38,862 nt of DNA from JABMMZ01 sp964600345 (GTDB lineage: Bacteria > Bacteroidota > Bacteroidia > NS11-12g > UBA955). The stretch lies in contig CAZRKA010000006.1 in the NCBI GenBank assembly GCA_964600345.1, forward strand, positions 1 through 38,862. The letters run 5' to 3'. Below are positions 10,201 to 18,084 of this stretch, piece after piece. The notes beneath the pieces are model-generated. The model saw only the letters and a program-made list of their open reading frames with translations. It made no database searches and had not been told where the DNA came from. Within the stretch, counting starts at the first letter, position 1. Every line of letters starts with the position of its first letter. Made by a program: the position numbers and the translations under genes.

Positions 10201-10567
10201 AATCCATAGACTCAATTTTTGAATACGAGAATCCTGAATGTAAATTGAAGTTGCTGTCTGCAAGCGCCCATTTACCCGAAGCGTCCTGAATGGCATAGTG
10301 ATCATTTTCAAGCGGGCGATAGTTTCTGAGACCGGGCAGAACAGAAATTCGTCCGGCACGGTGTATGAGAAACAAAGTGTCTTCCACCGCTGCAATTGCC
10401 CTCCCGTTCTGATACAAACCGGCTTTGAGAAACCTTGGATTTATAACCCACTTACCGGATGTATCAATATAACCGTAAAGTCCGTTCTGTCGGGAAGGGA
10501 ATATCTGCTGTGCCCCACTCTGCCATACGTTAAGAAACGCAATACAGAACAAGAAGGCAATCCGCAT
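7208..10567 (-). CDS. Large exported WG-repeat protein
   Basis: The 1119-residue product starts with a signal peptide (MRIAFLFCIAFLNVWQSGAQ). It then carries many WG (KWG) repeats of about 25-45 residues, seen as units such as NGLYGYIDTSGKWVINPRF near residue 28, KNNLWGLISLKGKILIQP, GAWGLMDDNGNWLLKPDF and SAGVWVLEPKFKKINDF. Such repeats likely form a beta-propeller-like array. No T9SS sorting domain is present: the end is KSGWWHPLTGWLAEFSK, so the protein probably stays in the periplasm or is held by a partner. It begins 2 bp after the stop of the lipoprotein gene at 10570-11994, so the two are almost surely coexpressed and may work together. Function is unknown. Confidence 0.88.
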   Translation of the reverse strand: MRIAFLFCIAFLNVWQSGAQQIFPSRQNGLYGYIDTSGKWVINPRFLKAGLYQNGRAIAAVEDTLFLIHRAGRISVLPGLRNYRPLENDHYAIQDASGKWALADSNFNLHSGFSYSKIESMDSLFIVWNSGLSGLIDSKNRILLKEVYERIDRLSNGNIRGVNGKRTRIFKLSDSMKLVLDNIGIEYNNLFPWIYSQHLKKSKQTIIYSLEGDTLYKCEKCSLKASFQKLVFIQTGGNLAILNIVDGSVRYDIVSMSDLCISYAAPQFLFIKSTGEFYADSSGSASMLGSGIDSLSFASPNYLFFRKNNLWGLISLKGKILIQPLYRTIAINNDHWVEAYTVYDKMLYYLPKSKLVLKTDAYSEISIDSNSILVYRPGSSKLYEMNSEKEFTDSGLFRNMGRYKAGQKQIINTAGNMFQGMRNRNFSRTARWFQHRGYYGLLGLQNDTLFKAMFSSVSAINDSIDLVTTSSSVMFLKAIQGKGIVYSDELYGILNNRSGKFLIRPDYAFMDSRQFADTAWKVVRVVRRNGNFALMRKSDLSIIESTICSYISPSFNGTMRLFYKAVFYGVELQLPAGLKTFPKYLNSVMGFSEFGKPDVKNNRRENVYVCSEAVNAADYNGNLLWSSEIVLKYTYLENCVHNNFIAVNKAGQYGVLNAEEGEIIPAEYSFISRLQSDNRYFVLRSRNVKYGYVIKNGNELSEAIFTEARMFGDAYAWARIGDTMLIVDNKGNIEAPGIKQTKTGAISEGITSVKVKKGWIITDLNGKPISELNFKQVKTFVNGSVAVNYNGAWGLMDDNGNWLLKPDFTDFGAENKYAVVFGKGNHYYFFSRDGSELAKIRSKGDITALGDSYFKMVNKSGSFVFDNKGELLKKRRFNSELRAQGDTIIALSNYRMVVWNKNGKRVVSLRHYGGVKAYDKCIVKTGVNKAKNEFIDLKIMASQKYLYPDVFNDSIEYLRIYKPRAGNVVGLVNNDMAECIRYNAFVYEIKNLGNGKFFYLSDSLGNLLTEQIFRNIKYIGDGMFRVEIINQQSALMSGIINSAGVWVLEPKFKKINDFTDGIAVYSKENDFWIADTDGKLISMQPCIEYKFYNGYYYLFSEDKSGWWHPLTGWLAEFSK

Positions 10568-10569
10568 AT

Positions 10570-11994
10570 TTACAATCTTTGAATTAGCGTTTGCAATTCT
10601 TCAGGTGTATCAAGGGAACTTTGCCTGAAACTCAGCTGGACGTCACTGCTTCCTTCTTTTTTTGCAGATTTGTTTCCTGCTGTATATATATTCCCATCTT
10701 TACCAGTATGAATAAACCCGGTAATCTCAGGAGAAGGCAATACATAATAATCGTTTTGTTTATATGCCGGCGAAAGCGAAATAACACCCTGGTTATTGCT
10801 TAGAATTGCGTACACATGTGTATTGATTTCCTCCTCTGCAATTTTAAACCTGTAGGTTTCTTTTTCGCCCTGATAAGAGTAAAACCGGTCGCAGTTGTAA
10901 ATACCCATGCGGTTGACTGCAAATAGCGAATAGGTCTTTTGATATTGTTTCTGGGCCTTCAGCATTTTTGCTGTTTCTTCCTCAACTCGCTTTTTTTCGT
11001 TTTTGTATTCTTTTAACTTGTTTTTATAAGCTTCAACTGCCTTGGCTTTATCTGAGCCGATAAAAACAGGACGGGCCTGAATGGTCTTGCTTCCGTATTT
11101 TATTTCGTATATCTGATTGTCGGCATCCATGCAATTCAGCGCCACGTTAGCGCCCGGAGAAGACATCTCATCGCGCAGCATGAAACGCTCCTTGTCACTA
11201 AGATTTCTCTCGGGCTTCCACAGTACGTTTTTATATGACGCAAGTTCAGGGTAGTCTTTATAATCTGCCCCAATATTAAAAACAAAATCTTTTGGATTAT
11301 GAGCCTCAGGAGCACGAGGGGCAGGTTTGCTCACTTCCATTTCAGTTTCAATATCTATTAATGCTTCAGATACAGCATCGCCTGCACTCAGATTCTTAAC
11401 CTCAACAGGATTAACTTTTTCAGCAATTGTTATTACTTCTTCTTCAGAAAGTGTTGAATCCCTGTCACCTGTTTTCTCCCATTCGCCTTTCTTTTCATCA
11501 AAATACCAGTAATCAAAATCCTTTTCAGTTTTATTACTCACCGTACTTACAGTTATTTCTTTTCCTTCAGCCAGTTTCAGGTTCTTGCCTCCGCAACCTG
11601 CTATAATAGAAAACATCCCGTCTGATATAAATGGCGTCACTACTCCCTTGCTGTTCTTCACATTCATCGGAATACCGGATAATATGATTTCAGACTGATT
11701 GTAAATCTCTTTGAAGTCGAGGGTTACTTCGCCTTTGACCGGTGAACCGTCTTCATGGACAAATGCATTTTCAGGCACCATGATGACTGTGCCTCGTTTT
11801 GTTTTTTTCACCAAACCCTTGCTGTTGCTGAAAACAAAAGAAAGCAGGGCCGGCCCTAGTTTCTTAATGGGTTGATCAATAAATGAGAATGGTTTGACTG
11901 CCTGCTGTTGAGTGGAATTCTCAGTTGCAGGATTGCTGACATTACAGGCATATACCAGTGTCAGAAGGGCGGTAAAATAAAGAATGGATTTCAT
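10570..11994 (-). CDS. Lipoprotein of unknown function with ZU5-like N-terminal domain
   Basis: The 474-residue product has a lipoprotein signal with cysteine at residue 17 (LTLVYAC). Residues about 35-170 contain the pattern GTVIMVPENAF...DGSPVKGEVTLDFKEI...SEIILSGIPM...GMFSIIAG...LKLAEGKEITV. This resembles the ZU5-like beta domain common in Bacteroidota surface lipoproteins; that assignment is by pattern only. Residues about 340-370 are a Lys/Glu-rich helix (KNKLKEYKNEKKRVEEETAK). The C-terminal part looks beta-rich. It forms a two-gene unit with the WG-repeat gene (2 bp gap). The leader on its minus-strand side holds two TAAACGT copies 27 bp apart and no clear TAnnTTTG box. I cannot assign a biochemical role. 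Confidence 0.8.
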   Translation of the reverse strand: MKSILYFTALLTLVYACNVSNPATENSTQQQAVKPFSFIDQPIKKLGPALLSFVFSNSKGLVKKTKRGTVIMVPENAFVHEDGSPVKGEVTLDFKEIYNQSEIILSGIPMNVKNSKGVVTPFISDGMFSIIAGCGGKNLKLAEGKEITVSTVSNKTEKDFDYWYFDEKKGEWEKTGDRDSTLSEEEVITIAEKVNPVEVKNLSAGDAVSEALIDIETEMEVSKPAPRAPEAHNPKDFVFNIGADYKDYPELASYKNVLWKPERNLSDKERFMLRDEMSSPGANVALNCMDADNQIYEIKYGSKTIQARPVFIGSDKAKAVEAYKNKLKEYKNEKKRVEEETAKMLKAQKQYQKTYSLFAVNRMGIYNCDRFYSYQGEKETYRFKIAEEEINTHVYAILSNNQGVISLSPAYKQNDYYVLPSPEITGFIHTGKDGNIYTAGNKSAKKEGSSDVQLSFRQSSLDTPEELQTLIQRL

Positions 11995-12011
11995 AAGGCG
12001 TGTTTTGTTTC

Positions 12012-12045
12012 TAAACGTTAAAGACTTTGTTTTAGTATTAAACGT
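12012..12045. repeat. Two TAAACGT direct repeats upstream of the lipoprotein gene
   Basis: TAAACGT occurs at 12012-12018 and 12039-12045, 27 bp apart, each preceded by a TTTGTTT run (12004-12010 and 12026-12032). They lie 18-51 bp before the start at 11994, where an operator or unusual promoter could be, since no normal -7 box is seen there. Evidence is limited to the repetition. Confidence 0.3.
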
Positions 12046-12075
12046 CCGGCAATTTTTAAAAGTTACAGTTCAAAT

Positions 12076-12113
12076 AAAAAAAAACAGGCAGGTACTTTTT
12101 GTAACCTGCCTGT
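12076..12113 (-). terminator. Intrinsic terminator of the beta-helix T9SS gene
   Basis: A perfect 10-bp stem (ACAGGCAGGT at 12084-12093 with ACCTGCCTGT at 12104-12113) is followed on the minus strand by nine T (12076-12084). It lies 60 bp after the stop at 12174 of the minus-strand gene. Confidence 0.88.
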
Positions 12114-12173
12114 CGTATTCCGGAATTAAATCCGCTTTTTTATATTGTCAGATGTTCCCGCTATAATTCAACA

Positions 12174-13541
12174 TTATCTGTTGATCAATATCTTTTTTCT
12201 GGATACAGTCCCATTGCCTTCCAATTCAAGGATATAAAAGGCCGGTTCCAGTGAAGACAAGTCAACTGTCATTTGATTTCCATCAAAAGCATTCTTATAA
12301 ATCAATCTGCCATTCATGTCATAAATCTTTACAGAGTAAACAGATGCTTCTTCCACATTAATAGTGAATTTACCGGTCGAGGGATTTGGAAACAAACTGT
12401 ATTGCATCAATTCTTTTGTTTTGATATTGACCATATCCTCTGAACAGTCAGAAACGGGTGTACTTAAGAAATCTGAAAAATCTGCCATGCCTGCGGCTGT
12501 GATATCATCTCTGAAATCATAAATCCTCGCGGCTATAACAAGGGTATCCAAAGTATTCCAGTAATTGTCGCGAAAATCAAGTGAATCAAACAAACCCGGT
12601 GAATTTCCACCGCCAATCCTTAAAGCATGTAATTTTGAATAAAGAAAATTATTATTTTTGATAATCGCATTAGGTGGATTGCCCAGTCCGTTTGACAGCG
12701 AAACCTGAATAAAATTATCAGCCGAATCAAAAGTATTATTGGAAATATCGACACTTGAAGCCGGATTACTCAGGTATAGTTCGAACATGTTTGATCTGAA
12801 TTTCCTGAAAGTGTTACAGCGAAAAATTGCTGAATTAGTAGTATGTCCGAGCCTGAATCCTCCCCAACTCTGCCAGTTGTAAAAATTACTACGGGTAATT
12901 TTGACATTTGCCGGAGGAAATAATCCCATCTGGTTGATTACCTGTGAGCCATCCATTTCGAATGTGGCGTTACCGCCGCTCATATAGGCGACATATCCAG
13001 AACCCATGGCATTTTTATCGCTCTCAAAAATGCTGTTGACCACCTTTACCTTGTGTGCAACATTAGAACTGTACATGGCATAGATTGTATAATAATGATT
13101 CAGGAACCGGCAATTCATTATCAGTAAAGAGATGTCCTTGAGATTAATGGTCTGGTTACCACCTGATGAATTGCCTTTAAAGAAGCAATAATTAAAGTGC
13201 GAACCGCTATTTGTACTGAAATTATAAGAACTGGCCTTATTGCTGAATTCGAAGTTCAGCTTGTCAATGATTATGACCGAATCATTGGTGCCGTCAGCAT
13301 TTAATTCTCCGTCTACAATCAGTTTAAAAGAACCTGAATTAAGTATTGTGGTACCCGGAAGTATATCTACAGTAACACCGGTGTTAATAATGGTGTTCTG
13401 ACCGATGATATAGGGACTTCCGGCAGCATCCCATACCTGATTGCTGCTGATAACGGCAGGCACATTGGTTTGTGCATATATTGCCGATGTCAGCAAAAAT
13501 GCAATTAGCAATGTCAATTTGTTTTTGTTTAACTTTGTCAT
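12174..13541 (-). CDS. Secreted beta-helix protein with T9SS type A sorting domain
   Basis: The 455-residue product has a signal peptide (LTLLIAFLLTSAIYAQ, cleaved near residue 24). The middle, about 60-350, shows repeated short strands with Asn/Ser/Gly turns, such as ISNNTFDSADNFIQVSL and IIKNNNFLYSKLHALRI, typical of right-handed parallel beta-helix proteins (the NosD or pectate-lyase-like fold). No catalytic residues of a polysaccharide lyase can be pointed out. The C-terminus from about residue 380 is a T9SS type A sorting domain: SLFPNPSTGKFTINV, VKIYDMNGRLIY, and AFYILELEGNG...KKILINR. It is a single-gene unit with its own promoter (13592-13620) and terminator, divergent from the sigma-factor operon. 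Confidence 0.88.
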   Translation of the reverse strand: MTKLNKNKLTLLIAFLLTSAIYAQTNVPAVISSNQVWDAAGSPYIIGQNTIINTGVTVDILPGTTILNSGSFKLIVDGELNADGTNDSVIIIDKLNFEFSNKASSYNFSTNSGSHFNYCFFKGNSSGGNQTINLKDISLLIMNCRFLNHYYTIYAMYSSNVAHKVKVVNSIFESDKNAMGSGYVAYMSGGNATFEMDGSQVINQMGLFPPANVKITRSNFYNWQSWGGFRLGHTTNSAIFRCNTFRKFRSNMFELYLSNPASSVDISNNTFDSADNFIQVSLSNGLGNPPNAIIKNNNFLYSKLHALRIGGGNSPGLFDSLDFRDNYWNTLDTLVIAARIYDFRDDITAAGMADFSDFLSTPVSDCSEDMVNIKTKELMQYSLFPNPSTGKFTINVEEASVYSVKIYDMNGRLIYKNAFDGNQMTVDLSSLEPAFYILELEGNGTVSRKKILINR

Positions 13542-13591
13542 ATGTAAGTGTTTTTGATTGAACTAATGACGAGAGGCCTGCACAGGTGTTG

Positions 13592-13620
13592 CAAAAATAT
13601 TTTTTATTTTTTTTATGCAA
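13592..13620 (-). promoter_or_regulatory. Promoter of the beta-helix T9SS gene
   Basis: On the minus strand TTG (13618-13620) is followed after 18 bases by TATTTTTG (13592-13599), an exact TAnnTTTG match. The predicted transcript starts about 45 bases before the ATG at 13541. The spacer is almost pure A/T. Confidence 0.6.
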
Positions 13621-13719
13621 CATTTCATCATCCCACTCGTCAAGCAATCATATTAAACTGCCATTTCATTATTTCAAAAAAAGCAAAGCTAAATTAAATC
13701 ACAGACAAGTCTAGAACCG

Positions 13720-14277
13720 GTGAATGAAATTTCAGAAGAAATCATCAAAGGCTGCGCTAAAAAAGATAAAAAGTGTCAGAAAATAATATATGAGAAGTAT
13801 TATAAAAGCATGTACGCCATCTGCCTGAGATATACCGGTAACAGCGACGAGGCCAAAGACCTTTTGCACGATGGTTTTATCAAACTTTTCGACCGCATCT
13901 CAGGTTTTCGCGAATTTCCGAGATTTGAAGCCTGGATGCATAGATTATTCACCAATCACTGTATAGACTATGTCCGCTCGGCTTATAAACGCTATATGAT
14001 ATACCACAATGACGATCATTTACACACAATTCCGGAAGCAGAAAAAGTCGAGGAAACAGAAATGATATTTACCTGGAGCAGCGATGAAATTATTGCCGCC
14101 CTGAGCCAATTGCGTCCCGATCACCGCAGCATTATTAATATGTATGCCATAGAAGGATTCAGCCATCAGGAAATTGCGCAAAAGTTAGGTATTGAATACT
14201 CAAGCTCGAGGTCTAAGCTTTTGAGAGCCAGGCAATCACTTAAGCAGATCCTTCAGGCCAAAAAGAAGAACGGATAA
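13720..14277 (+). CDS. ECF-type RNA polymerase sigma-70 factor
   Basis: The 185-residue product has the two domains of an extracytoplasmic-function sigma factor. Region 2 includes AICLRYTGNSDEAKDLLHDGFIKLF (about 33-57) and the FPRFEAWMHRLFTNHCIDYVR segment. Region 4 at about 128-180 has the helix-turn-helix SHQEIAQKLGIEYSSSRSKL. The start is GTG at 13720; the nearby ATG at 13724 is out of frame and an in-frame TAA lies about 30 bases upstream. The stop overlaps the start of the next gene (TAATG), so translation is coupled to a membrane protein that is its likely anti-sigma partner. Long ECF factors of this type in Bacteroidota often control envelope or surface functions; the regulon here is unknown. 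Confidence 0.93.
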   Translation: MNEISEEIIKGCAKKDKKCQKIIYEKYYKSMYAICLRYTGNSDEAKDLLHDGFIKLFDRISGFREFPRFEAWMHRLFTNHCIDYVRSAYKRYMIYHNDDHLHTIPEAEKVEETEMIFTWSSDEIIAALSQLRPDHRSIINMYAIEGFSHQEIAQKLGIEYSSSRSKLLRARQSLKQILQAKKKNG

Positions 14278-15554
14278 TGTTAAAAGGAAACGAAATATAT
14301 ATCGCAAAAACCCTTAAAAATGCAGAGGCAGATGCCGACGGTATCGCATGGGAAGATTTTGAACGTTTCAGAGAAAAGAAAAAAAGAAAACGTATCATCT
14401 GGATAGGATTTGCGGCAGTGCTGCTAATCGGAATTATTTTGAGCTGCCTGAGTTTTGATCAGGGTATAAAAGACAACCTCAATGCAAATAAGAGTAATGC
14501 CGGAAGTAATACTCTTTCGGGGGCAGTATCTTCGAATTCAGAATCTGAAATACCTGTATCGGCTGACAAAGGCAATCAATATCCTGAAACCAACAAGGGT
14601 ATTTTAAGTTCTAATTCCTCTGATGTAAAACATCAGGTTTTAAAAAGTTCCACAAAATCCGGTGAACCTGAAACAAAACCGGTAATAAAATCTGCTCCTT
14701 TTACAGTGCAAATCAACCCTGCTCCGGAAATTAATTCAATAGGAATCGAAGACTTCTTTGAGAGGCACAGCAAACTCTCCGAAATTAAAATCAATCTTAA
14801 ATCCGATCAGGGAATTTTTCCCGGATACAATGATCTGGATGCAGCTTCATTCCCTCGCCAAAGTGCCAATAGTTTTAAATTTATCAGAATTCAGACTGCA
14901 GCGATGCTTAATTACGGCAGCTTATTGATAAGTCCAGTTGCAAAAGACTTTATTCACAAGGATTACGGTACAATCAGAAACAATTCAGAGTCTCCGAAAT
15001 CAGCGTGGAATTTCAGAATATCTGCAGGGCGCGAGTTCAGAAATTTTGATTTTGATTTCGGCTTAGGCATTCAGGCATTAAGCATTGGAGGCAACTACGA
15101 TTTTATTTATTCGGAAAAACCAATTACAGACCTTGGCGGCAGGATTATTTCGTATGATCAGAGTACTCCGGTCAACGTAAAATTTCAGTCCACACAGAGA
15201 TATACTTTTATGGAATTTCCGCTTTCCTTCAACTGGTATCCGCACAGGCTATACAAAAACACAGGCCTGCATATTGCCTTGATCCCTATGCTGCTGAGAA
15301 AAATCGGAGGAGAAGTTCCCAATGCACTTTATCTCGACCGGACCGATGCATTAAACAACGTCAATTACAGGGCCTGGTCGTCGGGGATTGAACTGGGATT
15401 AAAACAACAAATCAGGGTTGCAGGTGGACTTAGTCTGGAATTGATGCCATTCTATCGAAACGGCAGCGGGCTTAAACACAGTAAAAATTTCTACAAAAGT
15501 CAATACAGGTTCTTAGGTTTGCAATGCAGTTTAAAATGGAATATCAGAGAATAA
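14277..15554 (+). CDS. Membrane-anchored protein with outer-membrane beta-barrel-like C-terminus, likely anti-sigma
   Basis: The 425-residue product has three parts. Residues 1-39 are a short cytoplasmic segment with EDFERFREKKKRKR. Residues 40-60 form a single transmembrane helix (IIWIGFAAVLLIGIILSCLSF). A Ser/Asn/Lys-rich linker (about 65-150) leads to a C-terminal part (about 190-425) with alternating amphipathic strands and aromatic ends, like the PorT/OMP_b-brl family (for example FRISAGREFRNFDFDFGLGI and a final FLGLQCSLKWNIRE). It lies directly behind the ECF sigma gene (1-base overlap), so the N-terminal segment is the natural candidate for holding the sigma factor. This plan, with an inner-membrane helix plus a barrel-like domain, is known in Bacteroidota but its topology is unresolved. 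The next gene starts inside its 3' end. Confidence 0.8.
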   Translation: MLKGNEIYIAKTLKNAEADADGIAWEDFERFREKKKRKRIIWIGFAAVLLIGIILSCLSFDQGIKDNLNANKSNAGSNTLSGAVSSNSESEIPVSADKGNQYPETNKGILSSNSSDVKHQVLKSSTKSGEPETKPVIKSAPFTVQINPAPEINSIGIEDFFERHSKLSEIKINLKSDQGIFPGYNDLDAASFPRQSANSFKFIRIQTAAMLNYGSLLISPVAKDFIHKDYGTIRNNSESPKSAWNFRISAGREFRNFDFDFGLGIQALSIGGNYDFIYSEKPITDLGGRIISYDQSTPVNVKFQSTQRYTFMEFPLSFNWYPHRLYKNTGLHIALIPMLLRKIGGEVPNALYLDRTDALNNVNYRAWSSGIELGLKQQIRVAGGLSLELMPFYRNGSGLKHSKNFYKSQYRFLGLQCSLKWNIRE

Positions 15555-17941
15555 TAAAAATTGTAATTCTGGCGCTGACTATAGCAGGTCAGCGAATTGC
15601 CTTTTCTCAGATTTCATTCATTGCAATAGACGGGCAGCCTAAAAACGGTGCATCTTATGCTTACACGGATTCGGGCGGGAATATTATTTCTGTTCACAAC
15701 AAACAATTACTGGGCTTCAGAAATATGAGCTCGGAGATCAGAATATGGAATGGATTATTTGGCACCTCATATCCTTTGTTTTCTTCATCACAATTTATTG
15801 CGGGCGATAAGAACCGCATGTCTGTTTGCAAACACAATGGCTCAATTTATTTTGGAGGCAGTTTTGTAAACAGCGACAGCAGCATGGCAGGAGTGATGAG
15901 ATGGAACGGACAGAGCTGGGAATGTCCTGCAGGCGGCATCTACTCCAATTATCTTATACATCCGGAGATTTCTGTTAATCACATGATATCTTTTGAAGGA
16001 AAATTGTATGCAGGCGGACAATTTAACCGCGCAGATAAACGGGATGTCAGGAATCTGGTTTACCTCGAAAATGACAGCTGGAAAACCGTCAGCAATGTCT
16101 CTCAAAGAATCAATCATTTTCTTGTTTTAAGAGATACCTTGTACGTGGCCGGAAACTTTACTGAAATAGATGGTATAGCTGCAAATGGTCTCGCGGCCTG
16201 TTATAAAGGAAATTGGTTTGCAGTAAATACGCCCGGCATACAGGAAGTTCTCGGGCTGGCCGTCAGCAATGGAAAATTGCTAATTATAAATTCAGGGGCG
16301 AGCTACATCAGACAAAGCGGCAACTGGCAGCAGCTTAACAATCTGAAATGCAAAAAATTTAATTCATCCTGCGAATACCGTAACGAATTGTATTTAAGCG
16401 GTGTATTTATAGATGCTCAGAATTCAGAGACAGTGCTGGTAAGGTTGAGCGGAACAGGCTGGGAAAATATCATACCTGTTTCTGCAATTCAAGCTCCGGG
16501 CAGTAATAATTTTTATATCAATTCGAATGGGAATGCCCTCTACTTCAGCGGCAGCATGAGTGCACTATTTGGCAAACCCTGTCAAAACATGGTACAGCTT
16601 TACCCTAAACACACCATACTCAGCGGGGTGGTATTCGAAGATTTAAACAGCAATTGCAACATGGATGCCGGCGAACTACCTGTTCCTAACTGCTTGATAT
16701 CCGTAAACAACGGTTCATATTATTTCAGCACAGACGAAAAGGGAAAGTACAGCATAGCTCTCAAATCTTCGGAAACTGCAGATATCAGTATTTTCCCACC
16801 CGGCGGACTGATTTCACAATGTCATAACGACCCTGTTCAGATTATTTGCGGATCAAAAGACAGTTCGGCAGAACTAAATTTCGGACTCAGTCAGAATCCT
16901 CTGCCTCCGGAAAATGAGTTGCTGCTGGTTTCGCCCGGAGCCTATAAAGCGAGACATGGTTACAGAAATTATTATAAAATTAAATACACAGATCCGGCAG
17001 GACGATATCCTGCTGATATCTACCTTACCTATCCGGAAGGACTGAGCGAATTTCAAAGTCATCCTGAACCACAATCAGGTAATAGTAAAACCGTACGCTG
17101 GACTGTTTACAAGGATCAGGAAATCAATTTCAGTTTTGTCGTTTCCCCATCTGAATTTAAATCAGGCGACAGTATCCGATTAAATGTGAATTCTCAATCA
17201 TCCATTAATCCTGAAATAAAATCGAATACCGGACTTGAGCAGATAATAGTATCTGCATTCGATCCTAATGACAAGCAGTGCAATGCATATCAATTGAGAA
17301 CCGACGAACGGGAGTTGCTGTATCAGATCAGGTTCCAGAATCTGGGCAGCGATTCTGCTGTCGAAATTCATGTTGTTGATACCATCAGCCGTTCATTGCC
17401 CATGCAATATATTCAGATGCTGGCTTATTCACATCCGGATAAAAAAAACGTAAGTTTCAGCATACGCGATCATGCCATTATCTGGCGTTTCAGCAATATC
17501 TTTCTTCCTCCGCTTTCAATTGCAGGCGAAGAAGCCAGCTCCGGATTTATTCAGTTCAGGGCGGGATTGCAAAACACCTTGCAATTAGGAGACAGTATTA
17601 CTAACAGAGCTGATATCTATTTCGACTTTCAGGATGCTGTGAGGACAAACCTGGTTTTAAGTACGGTCACAGAACAGGCATCTCCCAAACCTGCCCTAAA
17701 ACCGGGTATGAACTTATACCCTAATCCGGCCGATGATTTTTTTACCATAAGTTTCTCGCCACATCTGATTGAGGGAATCAGTATTTACACGCTGAGCGGT
17801 CAAATAATTTTCGACAAAACATTTAATCAGACAATATCAGAATACAGGATAAATTGTGAAGGATTAAGCCCGGGCATTTATATCGTCAGAATCAAACACC
17901 CGCTTGGATTCAGCAGCAGCAAACTGGTAATTACCAAGTAG
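15524..17941 (+). CDS. Secreted propeller-like protein with T9SS type A sorting domain
   Basis: The product is 805 residues; ATG 15536 is an equally good start. A signal peptide covers about residues 5-29 (IIKIVILALTIAGQRIAFSQ). Residues about 85-360 repeat the blade motif L-Y-x-x-G-x-F: SIYFGGSF, KLYAGGQF, TLYVAGNF, ELYLSGVF, ALYFSGSM. This suggests a beta-propeller. Residues about 367-455 form an SdrD-B or carboxypeptidase-regulatory-like domain (GVVFEDLNSNCNMDAGE). Residues about 580-725 match the FDPNDK...ADIYFDFQ pattern of the DUF7619 domain, often found before T9SS tails. The final 75 residues are the sorting domain (NLYPNPADDFFTISF...SPGIYIVRI...KLVITK). The start overlaps the barrel-like gene by up to 31 bp, so it belongs to the sigma operon and may be its exported effector. 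Confidence 0.88.
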   Translation: MQFKMEYQRIIKIVILALTIAGQRIAFSQISFIAIDGQPKNGASYAYTDSGGNIISVHNKQLLGFRNMSSEIRIWNGLFGTSYPLFSSSQFIAGDKNRMSVCKHNGSIYFGGSFVNSDSSMAGVMRWNGQSWECPAGGIYSNYLIHPEISVNHMISFEGKLYAGGQFNRADKRDVRNLVYLENDSWKTVSNVSQRINHFLVLRDTLYVAGNFTEIDGIAANGLAACYKGNWFAVNTPGIQEVLGLAVSNGKLLIINSGASYIRQSGNWQQLNNLKCKKFNSSCEYRNELYLSGVFIDAQNSETVLVRLSGTGWENIIPVSAIQAPGSNNFYINSNGNALYFSGSMSALFGKPCQNMVQLYPKHTILSGVVFEDLNSNCNMDAGELPVPNCLISVNNGSYYFSTDEKGKYSIALKSSETADISIFPPGGLISQCHNDPVQIICGSKDSSAELNFGLSQNPLPPENELLLVSPGAYKARHGYRNYYKIKYTDPAGRYPADIYLTYPEGLSEFQSHPEPQSGNSKTVRWTVYKDQEINFSFVVSPSEFKSGDSIRLNVNSQSSINPEIKSNTGLEQIIVSAFDPNDKQCNAYQLRTDERELLYQIRFQNLGSDSAVEIHVVDTISRSLPMQYIQMLAYSHPDKKNVSFSIRDHAIIWRFSNIFLPPLSIAGEEASSGFIQFRAGLQNTLQLGDSITNRADIYFDFQDAVRTNLVLSTVTEQASPKPALKPGMNLYPNPADDFFTISFSPHLIEGISIYTLSGQIIFDKTFNQTISEYRINCEGLSPGIYIVRIKHPLGFSSSKLVITK

Positions 17942-18043
17942 TATGAATTTTATGGCAGGGTGAAATGTATATGCTGTAATAAGCATTTGTTTCATGTTCT
18001 ATCTTACTGATATCAGGCTGTTTAAAAGTGCTTCACTGAAGTC

Positions 18044-18076
18044 TTGCTTTAATTATTTCAAATCTTATTATCTTCG
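18044..18076 (+). promoter_or_regulatory. Candidate pheT promoter
   Basis: TTG (18044-18046) and, after 22 bases, TATCTTCG (18069-18076; one mismatch to TAnnTTTG). The box ends only 8 bases before the ATG at 18085, so the transcript would be almost leaderless. Confidence 0.4.
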
Positions 18077-18084
18077 CAGTCCTG

